This document shows, piece by piece, positions 36,460 through 47,349 of a stretch of 64,000 bases of DNA. Both the position numbers and the translations under genes were made by a program. The notes under the pieces were generated by a model, which worked only from the letters and a program-made list of their open reading frames with translations, was not told where the DNA came from and made no database searches. The DNA is from Nitrosospira briensis C-128 (GTDB lineage Bacteria; Pseudomonadota; Gammaproteobacteria; Burkholderiales; Nitrosomonadaceae). Each line of letters opens with the position of its first letter. Within the stretch, counting starts at the first letter, position 1. The stretch covers positions 806,001-870,000 of the forward strand of contig NZ_CP012371.1 of NCBI RefSeq assembly GCF_000619905.2. Reading direction: 5' to 3'.

Positions 36460-37416
36460 TCATGATTCCCATGCCAATACGATCGCCCCTGTGACCAGCA
36501 GATTGACCAGGGTGAGGGGCAGCATCACTTTCCAGCCATAGGCCATCAATTGGTCGTAGCGGGGCCGTGGCAACGACGCGCGCAAAAGAATGAAGAAACC
36601 GATGACAATGAAGGTTTTAAGCAGAAACCACATCAATGGAGGCAATAGCGGCCCCAGCCAGCCGCCAAAGAACAGTGTCACCATCATCGCCGAAATGAGA
36701 ATGACGCCGACGTATTCGCCGATAAAAAACAGCCCGAACTTCATGCTGGAGTATTCGGTGTGGAAACCGGCGACCAACTCGTTCTCCGCCTCTGGGAGAT
36801 CGAAAGGCAGTCGACGCGCTTCGGCAATGCCGGCAACGGTAAAGGTTATGAACCCGAGGATCTGCGGAATGCAAAACCACAGGTCTTCCTGCGCCGCGAC
36901 GATATCGCGCAGATTGAACGAACCGGCCAGCATGACCACGCCCATCAGCGAGAGCCCCATGAAGACCTCGTAGCTCAGCATCTGTGCTGCTGCCCGGAAC
37001 CCGCCCAGCAACGAGTATTTGTTATTCGAGGCCCATCCGCCCAGAACAATGCTGTAAACCCCCAGCGAGGACATGGCGAGGAAAAATAATAAGCCGATGT
37101 TCAGATCGACTACGCCGATGCCCGGCGCAACGGGCACAACGGCGAACGCAAGCAGCGCGGTGATGGCGATGATTACCGGCGCCAGCACGAACAGGGCTTT
37201 TTCGGCAAACGGCGGCACCCAGTCTTCCTTGGCGAGGAGCTTGATCGCATCGGCGACGATCTGCAGCAGACCGAACGGTCCGACCCGGTTCGGCCCATAG
37301 CGGTCCTGCCAGACGCCGAGCAGGCGACGCTCGATCCAGGACAACAGTGCCGCGAAACTGAACACAACGGCCAGAATCAGGATCACGTTCGACCAGGCAA
37401 GCGCCAGTTCGCTCAT
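36460..37416 (-). CDS. nuoH: Complex I subunit NuoH
   Basis: A 318-residue membrane subunit at the junction with the peripheral arm; it forms part of the quinone site. Start at 37416 in the ATGA overlap with the nuoG stop (37413-37416). Conserved elements: [21 protein letters not shown] near the front and [20 protein letters not shown] in the middle loop. Eight or so membrane helices. Confidence 0.96.
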   Translation of the reverse strand: MSELALAWSNVILILAVVFSFAALLSWIERRLLGVWQDRYGPNRVGPFGLLQIVADAIKLLAKEDWVPPFAEKALFVLAPVIIAITALLAFAVVPVAPGIGVVDLNIGLLFFLAMSSLGVYSIVLGGWASNNKYSLLGGFRAAAQMLSYEVFMGLSLMGVVMLAGSFNLRDIVAAQEDLWFCIPQILGFITFTVAGIAEARRLPFDLPEAENELVAGFHTEYSSMKFGLFFIGEYVGVILISAMMVTLFFGGWLGPLLPPLMWFLLKTFIVIGFFILLRASLPRPRYDQLMAYGWKVMLPLTLVNLLVTGAIVLAWES

Positions 37417-40175
37417 GATGGAGTCTCCTTTCCCATCCTTGTCACCTTGCCCCATGCCGGCACGACGATTCCAGCCACTGCCGGCAAACCGACTGGCAGG
37501 CCGGCGGAACCGCGCTGCAATCCGGGCTCCAACCGCACCGGCAGCTTATACTTCTGGCCGGGATTCCGTTGTAACTGCAGTTGCGAGTCGTCTCCGGCGG
37601 CAAGGCCGAGCTCCGCCGCATCGCGTGGATTGAGCGCAAGGTATGGCTTTGCGGCAAGTTCTGCAAGTGCAGGCGCGAGCGCACTCAACTCCTCTGTGCC
37701 GAAGATATGACGAAGCGGCACGACCAGCCATTCGCCCGTGCGCCGCTCAAATGCTGACGGTATGTTGGTAAAGTACTCGACTTTTCCGGCCGGTAGCGGC
37801 TCGATCAGGCGCACACCCGGATCCCCGCCGGTGAGCGTCCCCCCCACCTCGTCCTGAAATTTGTTGAGTGCCTGTACCGAGTTCCAGCCGGGCGCCCAAA
37901 AACGCGGATTGAGCGCCGGCGGAGGATGGTTCGGATATCCTTCCATCGAGAATGAGAGCGGCGCATCCGGATCTTCGGGTGGCTCGGGTTCATGCACGTC
38001 GATGTTCGCCAGCATGGCGGTTCGCCCGCTGTAACGGTGTGGCTGGCGGGGAATCTTCTGGCCATCAATGCGAAAATCTGCCGACGGCGCAGCTCGCAAA
38101 ATAGGTTGTAATCCTGGAATTGAAGCAGCGCAGGCGGCAGTCACCTGATCCAGGTTCAGCCAGGGATCGTCTTTATCAGCCCCGGTTGCCGTTATGAGGT
38201 CTTGCGCCCAACGCCAGCTTTCCTGAATATCGCCCTGGGGGACGAACACCTGAAAGAAGCGCTGCGCCCGGCCTTCATTATTCACCAGCGTGCCGTCCGT
38301 CTCGGCGAAAGTTCCGGCTGGCAGCACCACGTCCGCTCTCGCACTGGTCGCATGGCTGATGTGGTCGATGACCACAACGTTCCTTGCGGCTGCGAGGAAC
38401 TGATCGACCGCCGCAGCGGCGGCGCGGTGGTAAAGATCATTTTCCAGGATAATAACGGTGTCGCCTGCGATCCCTGTATATGCAGCGGTGCCGAGCACTG
38501 TCTCGAACGCCAGTTCGAGAGTGGCGCCGCCTATCATGGCAGCACCCAGGCTGTTGCATTCAGAAACCGCGAAGCAAAGCTCCGCCGGATGCCCCGTATT
38601 GCATAGCGCCCACGCCACGCTGGCTGCCGCCTCCAGGACGGCCGCACTGGCGCAACCCATGCCGGAAACGACGAGTGGACGCTCCGCGGCCTTTAGCGCT
38701 TTTGCGATGGTATCGGCCAGCGTCCGTATCGTATCCGGTAGGTCCGGTACCGGCGGCGCCCTCGAATCGAGCGCATGCGCCACTGCGAACCCGAGACGGG
38801 CCAAATCGTCGGGAACCCCGCGAAACATCTCCGTAGCAACATCGTCGAGCCTGGTGGCGGCGATGGCAGCGACAAATAGCGGCCCCCGCTCCTGCTGCAC
38901 TGCAGCACGGACCGCATGGTCATTCCAGTGTGGAATATGCATCTTCTCGGCAATCTTCTGCGGCTGGCGACGAATCGACTGGCGTAGCGCAAGCGCCAGT
39001 AGCGGCGCGGTATTGGTTACATCCTCGCCCAGCACCAGAACGGCGTCGGCAAGCTCCACCTCGTGCAATGATGGCGAACGCGCCGGACCCTGCCCCAGAA
39101 TATCCAGCATGGAAGCGAGTAGACGACCATCCTGTTCGGAAACGCCGGCATAAAACCGTTCGGGCCCAACCAGCATGCGTAATGCAAAATTGGCTTCGAT
39201 CGAGGCGCGCGGAGACCCGATACCAATTGTCCTGGTTCCATTGGCCGCTAGCCCGGCCAGAAACTGTATGGCTTCGCCTTTGCTGATGGACTGAAAGGGT
39301 GCGCTTCGGTCTTTCCGCAGAGCCGGACGCCGGATACGCTGTTCGCTATTGACGAAGTCGTACCCGTAACGTCCGCGGTCGCATAGAAAATAGCCGTTGA
39401 CCGCGCCATTGAAACGATTGTGAATTCGACGCAATGTGCCGTAGCGCTCGCCGGGGATCGTGTTGCAGCCCAACCCGCAGTGCACACATACTGAAGGCGC
39501 CGTCTGAAAATCCCACTTGCGCGTGTAATGCTGCTTCAGGGACTTGTCGGTAAAAACACCGGTGGGGCAGACCTCCACCAGATTCCCGCTGAACTCGCTT
39601 TCGAGAGTACCGTCCTGATGACGGCCAAAGTAGACCCGGTTGCCAAGCACCAGCGCATCGAAATCACGTCCGCCGGCATAGTCGCGGTAGAAGCGTGTGC
39701 AGCGGTAGCACTGAATGCAGCGGTTCATCTCGTGGTTAACGAGAGGACCGAGGTCCTGGTTGTGAAATGTACGCTTCCGGCCACGATAACGGCGGTAAGT
39801 ATGCGCCGTCATCACCGTCATGTCCTGCAGATGGCATTCGCCGCCCTCATCACACACCGGGCAGTCGTGTGGGTGGTTGACCATCAGCCATTCGATTATG
39901 CTTGCGCGGAATTCCCGCGCCTCGGGATCCTCGATCGAGATGCGGGCACCGTCTGTGGCTGGCGTCATGCAGGCCATGACAATCTTGCCGTGCTTGTCCT
40001 CTTCGTTCTTGAACTGCTTGATGGCGCATTGCCGACACGCGCCTACCGAGCCTAATGCGGGGTGCCAGCAGAAATATGGAAGGTTGAACCCCAGTGAAAG
40101 ACATTGTTGCAGCAGGTTTTCTCCGTCCTTTACCGAATAGGGTCGATTATCGATGTGAATCGTCGCCATCTTCAT
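37413..40175 (-). CDS. nuoG: Complex I subunit NuoG
   Basis: A 920-residue peripheral-arm subunit. Start at 40175 in an ATGA overlap with nuoF; the longer frame to 40418 is a shadow. Iron-sulfur ligands are complete: 2Fe-2S Cys36, 47, 50, 69; N5 His101, Cys105, 108, 114; N4 Cys153, 156, 159, 203; and the extra N7 set Cys230, 233, 237, 265, typical of the E. coli-type NuoG. The rest is a degenerate molybdopterin-oxidoreductase-like domain. The size (E. coli 908) confirms the long gammaproteobacterial type. Confidence 0.97.
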   Translation of the reverse strand: MKMATIHIDNRPYSVKDGENLLQQCLSLGFNLPYFCWHPALGSVGACRQCAIKQFKNEEDKHGKIVMACMTPATDGARISIEDPEAREFRASIIEWLMVNHPHDCPVCDEGGECHLQDMTVMTAHTYRRYRGRKRTFHNQDLGPLVNHEMNRCIQCYRCTRFYRDYAGGRDFDALVLGNRVYFGRHQDGTLESEFSGNLVEVCPTGVFTDKSLKQHYTRKWDFQTAPSVCVHCGLGCNTIPGERYGTLRRIHNRFNGAVNGYFLCDRGRYGYDFVNSEQRIRRPALRKDRSAPFQSISKGEAIQFLAGLAANGTRTIGIGSPRASIEANFALRMLVGPERFYAGVSEQDGRLLASMLDILGQGPARSPSLHEVELADAVLVLGEDVTNTAPLLALALRQSIRRQPQKIAEKMHIPHWNDHAVRAAVQQERGPLFVAAIAATRLDDVATEMFRGVPDDLARLGFAVAHALDSRAPPVPDLPDTIRTLADTIAKALKAAERPLVVSGMGCASAAVLEAAASVAWALCNTGHPAELCFAVSECNSLGAAMIGGATLELAFETVLGTAAYTGIAGDTVIILENDLYHRAAAAAVDQFLAAARNVVVIDHISHATSARADVVLPAGTFAETDGTLVNNEGRAQRFFQVFVPQGDIQESWRWAQDLITATGADKDDPWLNLDQVTAACAASIPGLQPILRAAPSADFRIDGQKIPRQPHRYSGRTAMLANIDVHEPEPPEDPDAPLSFSMEGYPNHPPPALNPRFWAPGWNSVQALNKFQDEVGGTLTGGDPGVRLIEPLPAGKVEYFTNIPSAFERRTGEWLVVPLRHIFGTEELSALAPALAELAAKPYLALNPRDAAELGLAAGDDSQLQLQRNPGQKYKLPVRLEPGLQRGSAGLPVGLPAVAGIVVPAWGKVTRMGKETPS

Positions 40176-41443
40176 TTCCAAGGACACCGCTTCTCGTGGA
40201 TGTGCCGGTCGAAATCGTCTCCAAAATACTTGAGGCCGCTTTGCAGTGGTTCCGCGGCGCCGGGCGCCAGTGCGCAAAACGTATGCCCCGGGCCCAGCAG
40301 GCGCGCATGAGATTGGAGCCGTTCCAGATCCGAGACTTGCCCCTTGCCATCTTCCAGGCCTTTCAGTATCTGTTCCACCCACGACAGCCCAGACCAGCAA
40401 GGCGTGCACCAGCCGCACGATTCCTGCGCAAAGAAGTGTTCCAGATTGTGCAGCATGCCGACAGGGCAGGTCTTGTCGTCGAGGATAATCATGGTACCGG
40501 TGCCAAGGCGGCTACCCGCCGCCTGCATCGAGTCAAAATCCATCGCCACATCAAGGTGATCAGCCACCATGAAATCTGTCGATGCCCCACCCGGCAGCAG
40601 GCCACGAAGCTGGTAACCGTCCCGCATGCCGCCAGCGTGCTCTTCCAGAATTTCGCGGATGGTCGTGCCCATCGGCAATTCCCACAGTCCCGGCTTCTTC
40701 ACTCTTCCGCTTACACCATACAGCTTGGTGCCGCCATCGCCGCTACGACTCAGGTTCTTGAACCAGGCCGCGCCGTGGTTCAAGATATGCGGCACGCAGC
40801 ATAGCGTTTCAACATTGTTGACGACGGTAGGCTTGCCCCACAGGCCGCTTACCTGGGGATAGGGAGGCTTCGCTCTTGGATTGGCGCGCTTGCCCTCGAG
40901 TGCGTTCAGCAACGCGGTCTCTTCCCCGCACATGTAGCGCCCAGCGCTGACGTGGAGGTGAAGCTCCAGGCTATACCCCGAGCCGGCAATATTCCTGCCC
41001 AGGTAGCCCTGGCGGTAGGCCTCGGCGATTGCCTGCTCCAGCCGCTGCGCCGCAAGCTTGTAAGCCCAGCGCAGGAAAATGTAGCTGACATCGGCCTGAA
41101 CCGCATACGCACTTACGATCATGCCTTCCAATAGCTGGTGCGGGTCGCCTTCGAGCAACAGGCGGTCCTTGAATGTGCCGGGTTCCATCTCGTCCGCATT
41201 GCAGATGAGATATTTTGGATGGGGCGCGTCGTCTCCCATTGGCACGAAACTCCATTTCTGCGCAGTAGGAAAACCTGCACCGCCGCGTCCACGCAGGTTT
41301 GCCTCTTTTACTGCGGCCATCACTTCGCCCGGCGCCATGCGCAGTGCCTTGCGCAGCGCCGCATAACCGCCCGCTTTTTCATACTGCGCGAAATCGGGCG
41401 GCATTTTTCCCAGCGTGATGTTACGGGTCAGCGGTGTTTCCAT
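40172..41443 (-). CDS. nuoF: Complex I subunit NuoF (NADH/FMN)
   Basis: A 423-residue NADH-oxidising flavoprotein. It has the glycine-rich NADH/FMN sequence GRGGAGFPT (52-60), the second FMN/NADH patch GRYMCGEETALLN, and the N3 4Fe-4S ligands Cys343, 346, 349 (ESCGWCTPC) and Cys390. It overlaps nuoE by 23 bp and nuoG by 4 bp. Confidence 0.97.
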   Translation of the reverse strand: METPLTRNITLGKMPPDFAQYEKAGGYAALRKALRMAPGEVMAAVKEANLRGRGGAGFPTAQKWSFVPMGDDAPHPKYLICNADEMEPGTFKDRLLLEGDPHQLLEGMIVSAYAVQADVSYIFLRWAYKLAAQRLEQAIAEAYRQGYLGRNIAGSGYSLELHLHVSAGRYMCGEETALLNALEGKRANPRAKPPYPQVSGLWGKPTVVNNVETLCCVPHILNHGAAWFKNLSRSGDGGTKLYGVSGRVKKPGLWELPMGTTIREILEEHAGGMRDGYQLRGLLPGGASTDFMVADHLDVAMDFDSMQAAGSRLGTGTMIILDDKTCPVGMLHNLEHFFAQESCGWCTPCWSGLSWVEQILKGLEDGKGQVSDLERLQSHARLLGPGHTFCALAPGAAEPLQSGLKYFGDDFDRHIHEKRCPWK

Positions 41444-41951
41444 CAGGCGGCTCTCTTTTTTCCTTTTTTTCTTCCCGTATTTCGTTCATCTGATATTTCG
41501 CCAGGATTTCATCGATCCCGGCAGGGTCCAGGTCTTGATAATGCGCGCTGTCTATCATCATCGCCGGCGCATGGTCGCAGGCACCAAGGCATACATTCGG
41601 CAACAGGGTGAAACAGCCATCGGCGGTGGTCTCGCCCAGCCCGATACCCAACCGTGCATGCAAATGCTCACGCAGCCCGTCGTAACCCATGATCCAGCAA
41701 CTCACGCTGTCGCACAGTAAAATCACATGCCTGCCCACCGGTTTCCGAAAAATCATGTTGTAGAAGGTCGCGACACCCTCCAATTCCGCCGCAGCCATTT
41801 GCAGGGCTTCAGCCACGTCCGCAATGCCCTCGTCCGACACCCAGCCCCGGTGCGCCTGCACGATCTTGAGTGCTTCGATACACAGCGCTCGATTGTTCGG
41901 GTAGTGGTGCGACTGTGCCTCTATTTCGTGTCTTTCCTGCTCGCTCAGCAT
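41421..41951 (-). CDS. nuoE: Complex I subunit NuoE (2Fe-2S)
   Basis: A 176-residue thioredoxin-fold subunit with cluster N1a ligands Cys80, Cys85 (CDSVSC) and Cys121, Cys125 (CLGAC). The start at 41951 has GAGG 5-6 nt upstream and falls 7 nt after the nuoCD stop. An earlier in-frame ATG at 41990 would overlap nuoCD. The C-terminus is charged (EIREEKKEKREPP). Confidence 0.96.
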   Translation of the reverse strand: MLSEQERHEIEAQSHHYPNNRALCIEALKIVQAHRGWVSDEGIADVAEALQMAAAELEGVATFYNMIFRKPVGRHVILLCDSVSCWIMGYDGLREHLHARLGIGLGETTADGCFTLLPNVCLGACDHAPAMMIDSAHYQDLDPAGIDEILAKYQMNEIREEKKEKREPPDGNTADP

Positions 41952-41958
41952 ATTCGCC

Positions 41959-43737
41959 TCAGCGGTCCACGTCGGCCATGACAAAATCAATGCTGCCCAG
42001 AATGGCGATCAAATCGGAAATCATCAACCCGCGGCTGATCAGGGGAATCATTTGCAGGTGCGGAAAAGAAGGTGTGCGGATGCGTACCCGGTAGGCCATG
42101 GTGCTACCGTCGCTGATCAGGTAATAGCCGTTGTTCCCTTTGGTCGCCTCGATGCCGACGAATGCTTCGCCCGGCGGGATGACCGGTCCCCAACTCACGC
42201 CCAGAAAGTGATTGATGAGGGTCTCGATGTCATGCAGGGTGTGCTTCTTGAGCGGCGGTGTAGTCAACGGATGATTCGCCTTATAAGATCCCGCCGGCAT
42301 ATGGTTGAGGCACTGCTCGATGATGCGCAGGCTCTGGCGAATCTCCTCGGCGCGAACGGCGCAGCGGTCGTAACAATCGCCGTGCTGGCCGGTGGGTATA
42401 TCGAAATCGAACTGGTCGTAGCCCGAGTAAGGCCGCTCCTTGCGAAAATCCCATGCAAAACCGCAGGCACGCAGACCCGGCCCCGTCACGCCCCACTCAA
42501 TCGCCTCATCCACCGTATACGTACCGATACCGCGGCTGCGTGCCTTGAGGATGCGATTGCCCAGCGCGATCTTGTCATACTCGTCGAGCCGGGGCGGAAG
42601 ATAATCGAGGAAGTCGCGCACCAGCCGATCCCACCCATCAGGCAGATCCTGCGCCACGCCGCCAATGCGATACCAACTCGGGTGCATGCGGCCTCCGCAA
42701 ATCGCCTCGACGACATCGAATACCCGCTCCCGGTCGCTGAACATGAAAAATACGGGCGATAACGCGCCCAGATCCTGTGCATACGTACCGTAGAACACCA
42801 GATGGCTCGCGATGCGGAAAAACTCGGCCATCATCACGCGAATCACCTTTACCCGCTCGGGCACTTCGATGCCAGCCAGTTTTTCCACCGCCAGCACATA
42901 GGGAAGGTTGTTCATCACCCCTCCCAGATAGTCGACGCGGTCGGTATAAGGGATGTAGGTATGCCAGGACTGGCGCTCACCCATTTTTTCCGCACCGCGG
43001 TGATGAAAACCTATATCGGGCACGGCGTCGACGATTTCCTCCCCATCGAGTTGCAATACGATGCGAAAGACACCGTGGACGCTAGGGTGGTTGGGTCCCA
43101 GGTTGAGAAACATGAAATCGGTGCTTTCATGTGCACGCCGCATTCCCCACTCTTCCGGATGGAAGCGTAGCATCTCCTGCTCAGCATCCCCCTTATCCTG
43201 CGGCAACCGGAAAGGTTCCATTTCCGTGGCGCGAGCGGGATGGTCCTTATGTAGCGCGTGGCCTTTCCACCAAGGAGGCAGCAGGATACGGCGCAGGTGT
43301 GGATGCCCCGTGAAAACGATGCCGAACATGTCCCATATCTCTCGCTCATACCAGTTCGCTGCAGGCCAGATGCCGGTGATGGTGGGCACCCGCAGATCGT
43401 CGACAGAAAGCGCGAGCTTGAGGCGGATATCGGCATTGCGCTCGAATGACAGCAGGTGATAAACCACCGTGAAATGACTGGCCGGCTGATCGTCGCGGTG
43501 AACGCGGGTGCGCTCATCGATGGCGGTAAGGTCATATAGCATGCGATAAGGACGCTGCGCCTCCAGTTTCAGGTAGCGCAAAACATCGCACACGCTGTTC
43601 CGCGCGACCCACTGTGTCGGCATGCCATCGCAGGTTTCCTGCGTGGCCCCGATTGCCGCGCCAAAGCGGTCCTTCAATTCCGCAAGAATGCCGTGAACGT
43701 TCTGTTCCACGACAACGCTGGATGAAGGCGCGCTCAA
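41959..43737 (-). CDS. nuoC: Fused complex I subunit NuoCD
   Basis: A 592-residue fusion. Residues 1-185 form the NuoC (30 kDa) domain with [14 protein letters not shown] and DHPARATEM; about 200-592 is NuoD (49 kDa), with [16 protein letters not shown] and [12 protein letters not shown] lining the quinone chamber. In E. coli and relatives nuoC and nuoD are one gene; in most betaproteobacteria they are separate. The fused form, in an operon with E. coli-like NuoG and NuoI, is a strong mark of the gammaproteobacterial type. A 3-nt gap separates it from nuoB. Confidence 0.97.
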   Translation of the reverse strand: MSAPSSSVVVEQNVHGILAELKDRFGAAIGATQETCDGMPTQWVARNSVCDVLRYLKLEAQRPYRMLYDLTAIDERTRVHRDDQPASHFTVVYHLLSFERNADIRLKLALSVDDLRVPTITGIWPAANWYEREIWDMFGIVFTGHPHLRRILLPPWWKGHALHKDHPARATEMEPFRLPQDKGDAEQEMLRFHPEEWGMRRAHESTDFMFLNLGPNHPSVHGVFRIVLQLDGEEIVDAVPDIGFHHRGAEKMGERQSWHTYIPYTDRVDYLGGVMNNLPYVLAVEKLAGIEVPERVKVIRVMMAEFFRIASHLVFYGTYAQDLGALSPVFFMFSDRERVFDVVEAICGGRMHPSWYRIGGVAQDLPDGWDRLVRDFLDYLPPRLDEYDKIALGNRILKARSRGIGTYTVDEAIEWGVTGPGLRACGFAWDFRKERPYSGYDQFDFDIPTGQHGDCYDRCAVRAEEIRQSLRIIEQCLNHMPAGSYKANHPLTTPPLKKHTLHDIETLINHFLGVSWGPVIPPGEAFVGIEATKGNNGYYLISDGSTMAYRVRIRTPSFPHLQMIPLISRGLMISDLIAILGSIDFVMADVDR

Positions 43738-43740
43738 GGT

Positions 43741-44442
43741 TCAAACCTCGTCGGGACCACGCAACACTGTCTCGCGCATTCTCCGCGTTCTGTTGATATC
43801 CCGCTGTGATAGCCGGTCAGAGCGCTCGACCCCTTGCGGGCCGATGACCCAGCTCAACGGACGCCTTTCCTTGCCAATCGCGTCCTGGAGCAGATTCAGG
43901 CCCTGCATGAATGCATCCGGACGCGGCGGACACCCTGGAACATAAATATCCACCGGGATGAATGAATCCACCCCCTGTACCACGCTGTAAATATCGTACA
44001 TACCCCCGGAATTGGCGCAGGAGCCCATCGAGATAACCCAGCGCGGTTCCAGCATTTGCTCGTAAAGCCGCTGGATCACCGGCGCCATCTTCATGAATAC
44101 GGTGCCCGAGATGACGATCAAGTCGGCCTGGCGGGGTGAGGCGCGGATCACTTCGGAACCGAATCGGGCAATGTCGTACTTGCTGGTGAAGCTCGTGGCC
44201 ATTTCCACGTAACAACACGAGAGACCGAAGTTGTAAGGCCAGACGGAATTTTTGCGGCCCCACGCAACGAGGTCTTGCAGCCGCGCCAGCAATACATTGC
44301 GTTGCCCGTCTTCTTCAATACCATGGTTGCTGCGCATGACCGGCTGGTGGCGTGGCGGCTCAATTGACCCAGCGGGCTCGCGGGACTCGATTGGCACGGT
44401 TGAGTCAGCCGCGTTGGTTACCTTGCTCAGCGACCATTGCAT
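43741..44442 (-). CDS. nuoB: Complex I subunit NuoB (4Fe-4S N2)
   Basis: A 233-residue subunit holding terminal cluster N2 with adjacent Cys76-Cys77 (GLSCCYVEM), Cys142 (MGSCANSGG) and Cys171 (VPGCPPRP). Start at 44442, 16 bp inside nuoA, preceded by a G-rich ribosome-binding site (GGGGGGCAAACG). The N-terminal 45 residues before the core are a longer, Ser/Pro/His-containing extension. A further upstream start at 44511 lacks support. Confidence 0.96.
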   Translation of the reverse strand: MQWSLSKVTNAADSTVPIESREPAGSIEPPRHQPVMRSNHGIEEDGQRNVLLARLQDLVAWGRKNSVWPYNFGLSCCYVEMATSFTSKYDIARFGSEVIRASPRQADLIVISGTVFMKMAPVIQRLYEQMLEPRWVISMGSCANSGGMYDIYSVVQGVDSFIPVDIYVPGCPPRPDAFMQGLNLLQDAIGKERRPLSWVIGPQGVERSDRLSQRDINRTRRMRETVLRGPDEV

Positions 44443-44852
44443 CGTTTGCCCCCCCTTTGTCCATGGGAACGATGGCCGCTGGAACCCCAGTCCAGCGCGC
44501 CCAGCATCCATAAATAAGCCAGTGCCGCGCCCAGAACACCGATGAAGATAACCACCTCGATATACCCAGCCCAGCCCAGTTCGCGAAAAGCAACCGCCCA
44601 GGCAAAGAGGAACACGGCTTCCACGTCGAAGATCACAAAGAACATTGCGATCAGATAAAATTTGGCGGACAGGCGCAATCGCGCAAAACCGACGGTGACA
44701 ATACCGCCCTCGAACAGCTCATCCGCCGCCCCAGCCCGGTGGCGTTCACCAATGACATGCGAAAGCAACAGGACTACGCCCATCAGCGCGATGACGAGAA
44801 GGAAGTAGGCTACCAGAGGCCAAACCTCAGTCAATTGTGCTGGCGTATTCAA
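44427..44852 (-). CDS. nuoA: Complex I subunit NuoA
   Basis: A 141-residue membrane subunit with three helices: [20 protein letters not shown] and [13 protein letters not shown] are the conserved elements. The start codon is TTG at 44852 with AGGAG 8 nt upstream (CCAAGGAGCCTGATCC); no ATG is available in frame upstream. It is the first gene of the 13-gene complex I operon and overlaps nuoB by 16 bp. The TTG start suggests tuned expression. Confidence 0.93.
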   Translation of the reverse strand: MNTPAQLTEVWPLVAYFLLVIALMGVVLLLSHVIGERHRAGAADELFEGGIVTVGFARLRLSAKFYLIAMFFVIFDVEAVFLFAWAVAFRELGWAGYIEVVIFIGVLGAALAYLWMLGALDWGSSGHRSHGQRGGKRCNGR

Positions 44853-45363
44853 GGATCAGGCTCCTTGGACTTCCGTCCTAGTGGATCCCGGCGAGGCTCC
44901 GGAATCAGAATCTCAGTCTGATTCATCTCGCAGATGTGTTCTGTACGATAGCCAACAAACAAAGCTGGACGCATGGCTTGTTTCATATCAGCCGTCGAGA
45001 GTAAAGATCCAGGAACTGGATAAGCTTCCGCTGCAGGATTTGTTCAGGAGATCGAAAGAGAATGTTCCTGGAATATGCGATCCGAATCAGCCGAAGTATC
45101 TGGATGAAGAATTTGTTCTACCACTGGCGAATCAGAGCTGTATGGCGATGGGGATATGACGAATTCGGGATAAGACACAGTAAAGTATGGGCATGCACCG
45201 GATTTGCGATGCTTCCGGTAACTTCACTCAATTCAAGCTGGATCACGTGAATTGCGACCACATATACCGGTACTCTTCTCGTCCGGGCGCCGTTTATTCT
45301 GCGGCAATGGCGGCGATGAGGACGGCGATGAGAACCTCCGCCGTCGGCGCTTCCAGAGGTTCT
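44853..45363. other. Upstream region of the nuo operon
   Basis: About 510 bp between nuoA and the ldhA-type gene. Frames on the plus strand (44881-45250) have no ribosome-binding site or recognisable product, so I treat them as non-coding. The nuo promoter must be here; an 8-bp inverted repeat is the only clear site. A GA-rich run GGCGATGAGGACGGCGATGA (from about 45311) precedes the ldhA stop. Confidence 0.45.
44902..44924. promoter_or_regulatory. Inverted repeat upstream of nuoA
   Basis: GAATCAGA-ATCTCAG-TCTGATTC is a perfect 8-bp inverted repeat with a 7-nt spacer, 50-72 bp before the nuoA start. It could be an operator or a 5' leader hairpin. The regulator is not identified. Confidence 0.4.
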
Positions 45364-46374
45364 TCAGCTCATTCTTAATAGCGCCGGCGTCACCTCGTTC
45401 CGACATACGCCATCGCGCTCGAAGGTGCTGATATTTTGCAGGGTGGTTTGCGCGATACTGGATAGGGCATCAACGGTAAAGAATCCCTGATGCCCGGTAA
45501 TCAGTACATTTGGAAAAGTCAGCAGACGCAGAAATACATCATCCTGTATCACCTGATCAGACAAATCCTGAAAAAACAGGTCTCCTTCCTGCTCATACAC
45601 ATCCAGGCCCAGGTAACCGATTTTCGATGATTTAAGCCCTTCAATCACCGCCTGCGTATCGATCACCGCGCCGCGACTGGTGTTGATCAGCATGATGCCC
45701 CGCTTCATATGCATGATTGCCGCTCTACCGATTAAATGGTGAGTTTTCTTGTTCAGCGGGCAATGCACCGTAATGATGTCGCTGTCTGCGTAGAGCTTTT
45801 CCAGCGGAACATATTCTGCACCCAGGCTGATGCATTCGGGGCTGTGCTGCGGATCATATGCAATCAGGCGGCAACCAAATCCGCGCAGTATTTGAGCAAC
45901 TGCCGTACCGATGCGTCCCGTACCGATTATGCCGACTGTCTTGCCGCGCAATTCGAAACCAAGCAACCCCTGCAATTCAAAATTACCGGTGCGCACACGA
46001 TTATAGGCTTGGCAAAGGCGCCGGTTGAGTGCCAGCATCAGTCCTACACTATGCTCTGCCACCGAATGCGGTGAATAAGCCGGGACACGCACGACATGAA
46101 GCCCCAGGTCAACCGCCGCCTGTATGTCGACATTGTTGAAGCCGGCACAACGCAGGGCGATCAGGCGCGTGCCCTGGGAGGACAGAATCCTTAGCACATC
46201 GGCATTGAGCGTATCGTTCACGAATACGCATACGGCCGGAAAACCCTCCACCATCTGCTGCGTCTCTTCGCATAACGGCAAATCAAAAAAAGCCAGTTCA
46301 TGGCCGATGTTAAGATTGGCCGCCTCTAAAAATTGACGGTCATAGGGCTTTGCACTACATACGGCAACTTTCAT
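45364..46374 (-). CDS. ldhA: D-lactate dehydrogenase (LdhA-type 2-hydroxyacid dehydrogenase)
   Basis: A 336-residue NAD-dependent D-2-hydroxyacid dehydrogenase. Rossmann motif GTGRIG (151-156), the catalytic residues Arg234 (NTSRG), Glu263 (YEQEGDLFF) and His295 (ITGHQ). The Asp175 context (IAYDP) indicates NAD preference. The YEQEGDLFFQD element is typical of the fermentative LdhA group, which reduces pyruvate to D-lactate under low oxygen. It is read in the same direction as djlA, 55 bp before it. Confidence 0.93.
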   Translation of the reverse strand: MKVAVCSAKPYDRQFLEAANLNIGHELAFFDLPLCEETQQMVEGFPAVCVFVNDTLNADVLRILSSQGTRLIALRCAGFNNVDIQAAVDLGLHVVRVPAYSPHSVAEHSVGLMLALNRRLCQAYNRVRTGNFELQGLLGFELRGKTVGIIGTGRIGTAVAQILRGFGCRLIAYDPQHSPECISLGAEYVPLEKLYADSDIITVHCPLNKKTHHLIGRAAIMHMKRGIMLINTSRGAVIDTQAVIEGLKSSKIGYLGLDVYEQEGDLFFQDLSDQVIQDDVFLRLLTFPNVLITGHQGFFTVDALSSIAQTTLQNISTFERDGVCRNEVTPALLRMS

Positions 46375-46429
46375 TTCAACCTCTCGACCAAAATTACCTG
46401 AACCGGACTAAAAACCCGATCTGTTTAAT

Positions 46430-47206
46430 TTACATATTGCGGCTCTTTTTAATCAGGTCATAAGCGGTCTGTACTTCCTGAGTTTGTGCGGTAGCCACAG
46501 CAATCATATCTTCCGGGACCCCCTGCCCCATTAATTTGTCGGGGTGATACTGGCTTATCAGCTTCCGATAGGCACGTTTGATTTCCTGGTCGCTGCTCTC
46601 CTTCTTTACACCTAATGCTTTATAAGCCTCATCCAGCGCGTTCGCGGAAGATACCCGGCCACCTGCAAAGTGTGACTGGTTTAAAACCATCTCCAGCAGT
46701 TTTGAAAACGCAAGCTGATCATAGCCCAGGCGGAGCGCAATACCTTTTAATAAGCTCTCCTCAGCCGTATCCATCCGCCCGTCGGACAGCGCCATGACAA
46801 TGAGGTAAACCAGCAGCATCTGCTTCAGGCTATGGGTGTGTCCGCAAACAGCGATAAATTCGTTCAGCTTCGGCTCGAAATCGAAATCCGGCTCTGCTCC
46901 CTGCCTGAACAGGGCAATCGCACGCTCACGGTGTTCGGACGACATGTGCAGCTTTTGCATGAAATCTTCAACATGAGTGATTTCATCCTGGGAAATATGG
47001 CCGTCCGCCTTGGCAAGCTTTCCCATCAGCAAAAAAACAGCTTCGATAAAAACCGACTGCCGATGAGCATTCGTAAATGGATTGACCGCACCCGAGCCGT
47101 AAGCTACGTAACGGTCGACGATACCCCCGACGATATAGCCGATCAATGCGCCGAAAATGCCGAAGAAGTGATAACCTAATAAAACCCCGATTATTTTGAA
47201 TAACAT
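46430..47206 (-). CDS. djlA: Membrane co-chaperone DjlA
   Basis: A 258-residue DjlA: N-terminal membrane anchor (5-30, IIGVLLGYHFFGIFGALIGY) with cytosolic TerB-like middle domain (about 50-165, AKADGHISQDEI and MALSDGRMDTAE), then a C-terminal J-domain (about 187-255) with the HPD motif in QYHPDKLMG. It stimulates DnaK at the membrane. The length matches the family. Divergent from the glutathione transferase gene. Confidence 0.95.
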   Translation of the reverse strand: MLFKIIGVLLGYHFFGIFGALIGYIVGGIVDRYVAYGSGAVNPFTNAHRQSVFIEAVFLLMGKLAKADGHISQDEITHVEDFMQKLHMSSEHRERAIALFRQGAEPDFDFEPKLNEFIAVCGHTHSLKQMLLVYLIVMALSDGRMDTAEESLLKGIALRLGYDQLAFSKLLEMVLNQSHFAGGRVSSANALDEAYKALGVKKESSDQEIKRAYRKLISQYHPDKLMGQGVPEDMIAVATAQTQEVQTAYDLIKKSRNM

Positions 47207-47349
47207 GATTCCCGCTGATTATTTTGAAAAAATTGGTTTTGAATCAGTTTACCGAAGCCTTGCGCAGTTCGCAGAAATATATCCGCCATGAAACGGCAGA
47301 ATTATCCCGATAATTGACATCGATGCACGAAGCAAACAAGGAGGAAACC

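Noticed and set aside
38458-39153. Plus-strand 231-codon frame in nuoG
   Set aside because: Antisense to NuoG; Ser/Ala/Arg-rich as expected from complement of GC-rich coding DNA.
44881-45250. Two overlapping plus-strand frames between nuoA and ldhA
   Set aside because: No ribosome-binding site, no protein-like composition, and they cover the expected nuo promoter.
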